This document shows, piece after piece, positions 60,337 through 64,000 of a stretch of 64,000 bases of DNA (positions within the stretch are counted from its first letter, which is position 1; each line of letters begins with the position of its first letter). The DNA comes from Pseudomonas viridiflava (GTDB lineage: Bacteria; Pseudomonadota; Gammaproteobacteria; Pseudomonadales; Pseudomonadaceae). Made by a program: the position numbers and the translations under genes. The notes beneath the pieces were generated by a model, which saw only the letters and a list, made by a program, of their open reading frames with translations, searched no databases and was not told the origin of the DNA. The stretch is taken from NCBI GenBank assembly GCA_900596015.1, contig UVIF01000023.1, positions 124,001 through 188,000 of the forward strand, given 5' to 3'.

Positions 60337-61817
60337 TGATCATCTGCTTCGAGCAAGGGACGGGCTTCGCCCACATAGGTCGGGACACCGCGCAATACCC
60401 CCTGGAAGGCGCTCAACGGCTCACCGACTTTCATACCCTGGCTGCTGATCTGGTATTCGCGAATGGTGTTCTCGTGACCGCCGAAGCGCTTCTTGATCAC
60501 CGACACCGCGCGCCGCACGTTGCCCAGCGCCTCGAAGTAGCGCAGGAGGATAACGGTATCGGCCAGATAGGTGATGTCCACCGGCGCCTTCATGTCGCCA
60601 ACCAACCCCTGTTGGGCCACGGTCATGAAGGTCGAGGCGCCCAGGCGGTTGAGGTACAGCAGCAACTCGTGGATGTGCAGCACCGGCGTGCTTTCGCCCA
60701 TCATCGCCGCGTGGTAACCATTGATGCTGTCGATCACCACGGTCTTGATGTCGTGCAGGATGACGCTGGTGCGGACCATGTGGGCAAATTCACCCGGCGA
60801 TTGCTCAGCGGCGTCCACTTGCTGGATGACCATCTTGCCACTGCGCTCGTAGGCTTCCAGATCGATGCCCAGATTTTTCATGCGCTCGAACAGCAAGCTG
60901 AGCTCTTCGTCGAAGATGAACAGCGCGACTTTTTCGCCGCGGGCCACGGCCGCAGCGGCGAAAACCATGGAAATGAGGGATTTGCCGGTACCCGCGGGGC
61001 CAATGATCAAGGTGCTGGAACCGTTCTCGACGCCGCCGCCCAGCAGTGCATCCAACTCCGGGATGCCCGAAGTGAGCTGGGTACGCTCGTAGCGGGCGCG
61101 GTGCTCCGCCGCCACCAGGCGCGGATAGACGTGAATACCGTCGGCCTGAATGGTGAAGTCGTGATAGCCGCCCCGGTATTTCTGCCCGCGGTACTTCATG
61201 ATGCGCAAGCGTCGCCGCTCGGCACCGTAGTCGGGTGCGGTTTCTTCCAGGCGAATGACGCCGTGGGCGATGCTGTGCAGGGTCTTGTCCAGTGGCTCGC
61301 TGGTCATGTCGTCGAGCAGCAGGACGGTCGCATTGAAGCGCGCAAAATAATGCTTGATGGCGAGAATCTGCCGGCGATAGCGCAGCGAGCCCTGGGCCAG
61401 CAGACGCACCTCGGACAAGCTGTCCAGCACCACCCGGGAAGGCTTCACCCGTTCGACTTCATCGAAGATCTGCCGGGTCGCCTCGCCCAGTTCAAGGTCG
61501 CTGCTGTAGAGCAGGCTCTGCTGCTGTTGCAGGTCAAGCACCAGCTCCGGCGGTGTCAACTCGAACACGGTGACCCGTTCGTCCAGCTCCCAGCCGTGGG
61601 AACGGGCACCTTCGCGCAGCTCCCTGGCGGTTTCGGACAGGGTGATATAAAGGCAGGTTTCGTTCTGCGCAACGCCTTCGAGCAGGAATTGCAAGGCTAC
61701 CGTCGTCTTGCCCGCACCCGGTTGACCCTCGAGCAAAAAGATATGGCTGCGGGTCAGACCTCCACCAAGAATGTCGTCCAGCCCGGCGATACCGGTGGCT
61801 GCTTTGGCCGTCGTCAA
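60333..61817 (-). CDS. kaiC: KaiC-like double-ATPase protein
   Basis: About 494 residues from TTG 61817, chosen because GAGGAC lies seven bases upstream and homologues begin near TTAKAATGIAGLDD; the frame stays open to 61943. Two RecA-like domains carry Walker A GQPGAGKTT (31-39) and GPAGTGKS (273-280), with Glu pairs after each. In the second domain the autophosphorylation Ser-Thr of cyanobacterial KaiC seems to read Thr-Tyr (VDITYLADTVILL). No kaiA or kaiB is present. It is likely a non-circadian KaiC that signals through the coupled hybrid kinase. Confidence 0.9.
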   Translation of the reverse strand: MTTAKAATGIAGLDDILGGGLTRSHIFLLEGQPGAGKTTVALQFLLEGVAQNETCLYITLSETARELREGARSHGWELDERVTVFELTPPELVLDLQQQQSLLYSSDLELGEATRQIFDEVERVKPSRVVLDSLSEVRLLAQGSLRYRRQILAIKHYFARFNATVLLLDDMTSEPLDKTLHSIAHGVIRLEETAPDYGAERRRLRIMKYRGQKYRGGYHDFTIQADGIHVYPRLVAAEHRARYERTQLTSGIPELDALLGGGVENGSSTLIIGPAGTGKSLISMVFAAAAVARGEKVALFIFDEELSLLFERMKNLGIDLEAYERSGKMVIQQVDAAEQSPGEFAHMVRTSVILHDIKTVVIDSINGYHAAMMGESTPVLHIHELLLYLNRLGASTFMTVAQQGLVGDMKAPVDITYLADTVILLRYFEALGNVRRAVSVIKKRFGGHENTIREYQISSQGMKVGEPLSAFQGVLRGVPTYVGEARPLLEADDQ

Positions 61818-61952
61818 AAAGGTGTCCTCGGGTAGCGGAAGGGGCTGCAGTGCAGAACGCGACGCAGCATGATACTGGACACCGCACCGTTGAAGGGGTT
61901 CCGAGGTCACATCGGCAAAACGGGCGAGGGCGGTGCGCAACACACCGCGACG

Positions 61953-63008
61953 TCACAACCCCTGCTGCAGGCTGGGGTCGTCTGCATTCTGCTGTTCGAG
62001 TTCGGCCAGCAGTACCTGCACGTTCTGCAGCTGACCGGTTTCCTTCCAATACTGGATCAGCAACACCCGTGCGCGGCGGTTGGCCGGGTCACGACGCAGG
62101 ATCTCTTCGAGCTGCTTCTGCGCCGCTTCCACCTGCTGCAGGTCGTGCAGGTTGGTGGCCAGTACATAGCGGTAGTCGTTGTTGTCCGGCGCCAGTTCCA
62201 CCGCCCGCGCGAGGGCGAGCAGGGCGTATTCATCCTCGTCATGGGCCATCAGCCACAAGCCCAATTGCTGCTGCAACAAAGCCGACTGTGGATGGACCAG
62301 CAACTGTTCGGCCAGCAGGCGACGCGCCTGGTCGCTTTTGCCCTGGCGCTCGAACACCTCGACTTGTACTGCTATGGCTTCCAGGTCATCGGGCTGGAGC
62401 ACGCGATAGCGGGTCAGCGCCTGCTCGGCCCGAGCGTGGTCGCCGTCGTGCAGGTACAGCCGGGCCAGTGCCAGCTGAGCGGCGGGGCTGTCGGTCTGGC
62501 TTTGCAGGGTGGCAATGCAGGCGTTCACCACCTTGTCCAGATGGGCGAAATAAAGGCCCAGCTCGTCGGCTGGCAAGCCGAGCAACCCCCGCGCGGCGTG
62601 GAAGCGGATCGACTCGTCAGGGTCTTCCAGCAAGGGCCCCAGCAGTACGCTGCGCTGGTTTTCTGGGACCAGGCCAATGACGGCGTCGATGGCCGCGTGG
62701 CGCACGTCGGCAAGGTCGCTCTGCAAATCGGCAGTGGCGAGTTTGAGGGCCTGTGGGCTGGGATAGTTGGGCAGTTCGGCGTACAACGCTGCGCGCCGCT
62801 CGGCGCTGAGGTCGGTGCGGGCCAACTGCTGATAGAGCACTCGTGCGGCGCCCGGCTGACCATGGCGAGCCTGGCTCAGGGCTTTGCTGTAGCCCTGCTG
62901 CGGCGCTGCCGGAGCCGTATGGGCCGCCGGGCGCCAGGCATACCAGAGCGCTACCAGCAGCAGTGCCACGAGCAGCAGGGTCAGCGGAAGGCGAACGCGT
63001 TTGAACAT
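61953..63008 (-). CDS. TPR-repeat membrane-anchored protein
   Basis: A 351-residue protein. One N-terminal helix (LPLTLLLVALLLVALWYAW) anchors it in the inner membrane with the rest in the periplasm. Residues about 45-165 look like HEAT-type repeats (YPSPQALKLATADLQSDLAD, DPDESIRFHAARGLLGLPAD), followed by TPRs (LALARLYLHDGDHARAEQAL, LVHPQSALLQQQLGLWL, LAPDNNDYRYVLATNLHDLQ). It is 135 bp before kaiC and on the same strand. A protein-interaction role is inferred; partner unknown. Confidence 0.8.
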   Translation of the reverse strand: MFKRVRLPLTLLLVALLLVALWYAWRPAAHTAPAAPQQGYSKALSQARHGQPGAARVLYQQLARTDLSAERRAALYAELPNYPSPQALKLATADLQSDLADVRHAAIDAVIGLVPENQRSVLLGPLLEDPDESIRFHAARGLLGLPADELGLYFAHLDKVVNACIATLQSQTDSPAAQLALARLYLHDGDHARAEQALTRYRVLQPDDLEAIAVQVEVFERQGKSDQARRLLAEQLLVHPQSALLQQQLGLWLMAHDEDEYALLALARAVELAPDNNDYRYVLATNLHDLQQVEAAQKQLEEILRRDPANRRARVLLIQYWKETGQLQNVQVLLAELEQQNADDPSLQQGL

Positions 63009-63171
63009 GCGGGTATCCGAAAGGGCGCAGGCTTGGCCGGGGCATTCAGCTTGGGTCACTGCCGGGATGCAGTCAAATCAAGGCAGCGACGAGCATTGGC
63101 AAGCCCCCTGCAGGTGAGGTTTACTAGCGCCCAGTCTTCATCGTTTCAACGCTCCCCGCCAAGGCCACCGC

Positions 63172-64000
63172 ATGTCCCGCTACACGAGCCGCGATTGGCT
63201 GCCCCATGAAAAGCCGAACTTGCCGGGCTCTCCGTCGACGCCTCTGCATTCGACGCGCAAGCGTCTGGCGTTCGGCATCGTCGGCCTGCTGGTGGCACTG
63301 ACCGGCGGCCTGGGCAATTCCCTGGTGGTGGCGAACCTGCAATTCCTGCAGGGCGCGCTTGGTGCCACGGCGGCGGAGATGGCCTGGCTGCCTGCGGCCT
63401 ACGTGATGACCAACGTGTCGATGAACCTGCTGTTGGTGAAGTTTCGCCAGCAGTTCGGTCTGCGCACGTTCACCGAACTGTTTCTGATGCTGTATGCGCT
63501 GGTCACCTTCGGCCATCTGTTCGTCAATGATCTGGGTTCGGCGATTGCCGTGCGCGCCGCCCACGGCATGGTCGGCGCAGCGCTGAGTTCGCTGGGCCTG
63601 TACTACATGATCCAGGCGTTTCCCGCCAAGTGGCGCCTCAAGGCCCTGGTGCTGGGCCTGGGCACCTCGCAGCTGGCCTTGCCACTGGCGCGGGTGTTTT
63701 CCGAGGACCTGCTGCAGATCGCCGAATGGCGTGGCCTGTACCTGTTCGAACTGGGCATGGCGCTGCTGACCCTGGGTTGCGTGTTCCTGCTCAAACTGCC
63801 ACCGGGCGACCGCTTCAAGACCTTCGAGCCGCTGGATTTCCTCATTTTCGCGATTCTAGCCTCCGGCATTGCGCTGCTCTGCGCGGTGCTGTCCCTGGGC
63901 CGGATCGACTGGTGGCTGGAGGCACCCTGGATAGGCTGGGCCTCGGCAGGGGCCATCGTGCTGATCCTCGGTGGCCTGGCGGTGGAACACAATCGCAGCA
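63172..64000 (+). CDS. MFS/DHA-like transporter (3' end cut by window)
   Basis: The first 276 codons of a membrane transporter. The start ATG 63172 has AAGG seven bases upstream. After a soluble lead, RLAFGIVGLLVALTGGLGNSLVV opens the first span; PAAYVMTNVSMNLLLVKFR and VRAAHGMVGAALSSLGLYYM are spans and loops of the DHA2/EmrB type. At least seven spans are visible before the window ends. Divergent from the TPR gene. Substrate unknown. Confidence 0.8.
   Translation, partial: MSRYTSRDWLPHEKPNLPGSPSTPLHSTRKRLAFGIVGLLVALTGGLGNSLVVANLQFLQGALGATAAEMAWLPAAYVMTNVSMNLLLVKFRQQFGLRTFTELFLMLYALVTFGHLFVNDLGSAIAVRAAHGMVGAALSSLGLYYMIQAFPAKWRLKALVLGLGTSQLALPLARVFSEDLLQIAEWRGLYLFELGMALLTLGCVFLLKLPPGDRFKTFEPLDFLIFAILASGIALLCAVLSLGRIDWWLEAPWIGWASAGAIVLILGGLAVEHNRS

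Overview
The window reads as ordinary high-GC Pseudomonas chromosome. The gene set (PtxS, GarD, a KaiC/hybrid-kinase pair, small Pseudomonas-type proteins, REP elements with a RAYT transposase), the PtxS palindrome TGAAACCGGTTTCA and dense operons with ATGA/GTGA overlaps all point there. I see no phage, plasmid, integrase, insertion sequence, rRNA or CRISPR. The genome shows its own accessory activity mainly as REP palindromes in five intergenic stretches.

Layout. 1-940 is the 3' part of the 2-ketogluconate regulator ptxS with its operator upstream. 1321-9573 is a nine-gene minus-strand operon: PotABCD-type uptake, a three-part flavin/iron-sulfur dehydrogenase of the HcnABC/opine-oxidase type, a second DadA-like oxidase and a Rid deaminase. 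It faces a LysR regulator that resembles OccR/NocR. 10946-19597 holds a YdeP-type molybdoenzyme, NAD-malic enzyme, and a serine-glyoxylate aminotransferase / MFS / hydroxypyruvate isomerase operon. A palindrome found before both malic enzyme and the aminotransferase suggests joint control by the adjacent GntR protein. 19651-25903 holds an orphan two-partner-secretion exoprotein, cytosine deaminase, NhaR, TerC and a small membrane protein. 26117-31453 holds a lipoprotein with a dead C39 fold, a PuuB-like oxidase, tRNA-Val, several tiny genes, a SPOR lipoprotein, and DUF1654-endA under a LexA box.

31733-35432 is a TauD-like dioxygenase with its ABC importer. 35521-42694 carries a mechanosensitive channel, transporters, a GFA protein, a PQQ-type sugar dehydrogenase and two glycosyltransferases. 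42780-43463 is a RAYT with five copies of its likely REP. 43461-48924 is a six-gene stressosome operon (RsbR, RsbS, RsbT, RsbX-like phosphatase, histidine kinase, hybrid kinase). 49638-53706 is galactarate use (GntR, GudP-like transporter, GarD). Then come pgm, a REP cluster, an unusual UvrD-like helicase, a KaiC with a hybrid kinase paralogous to the stressosome kinase, a TPR membrane protein and a truncated MFS gene.

The most interesting units are the opine-like import/oxidation operon, the GntR regulon with paired operators, and the two signalling operons (stressosome and KaiC) that each end in related hybrid kinases. All functions are read from sequence motifs and gene order; no database search was possible.
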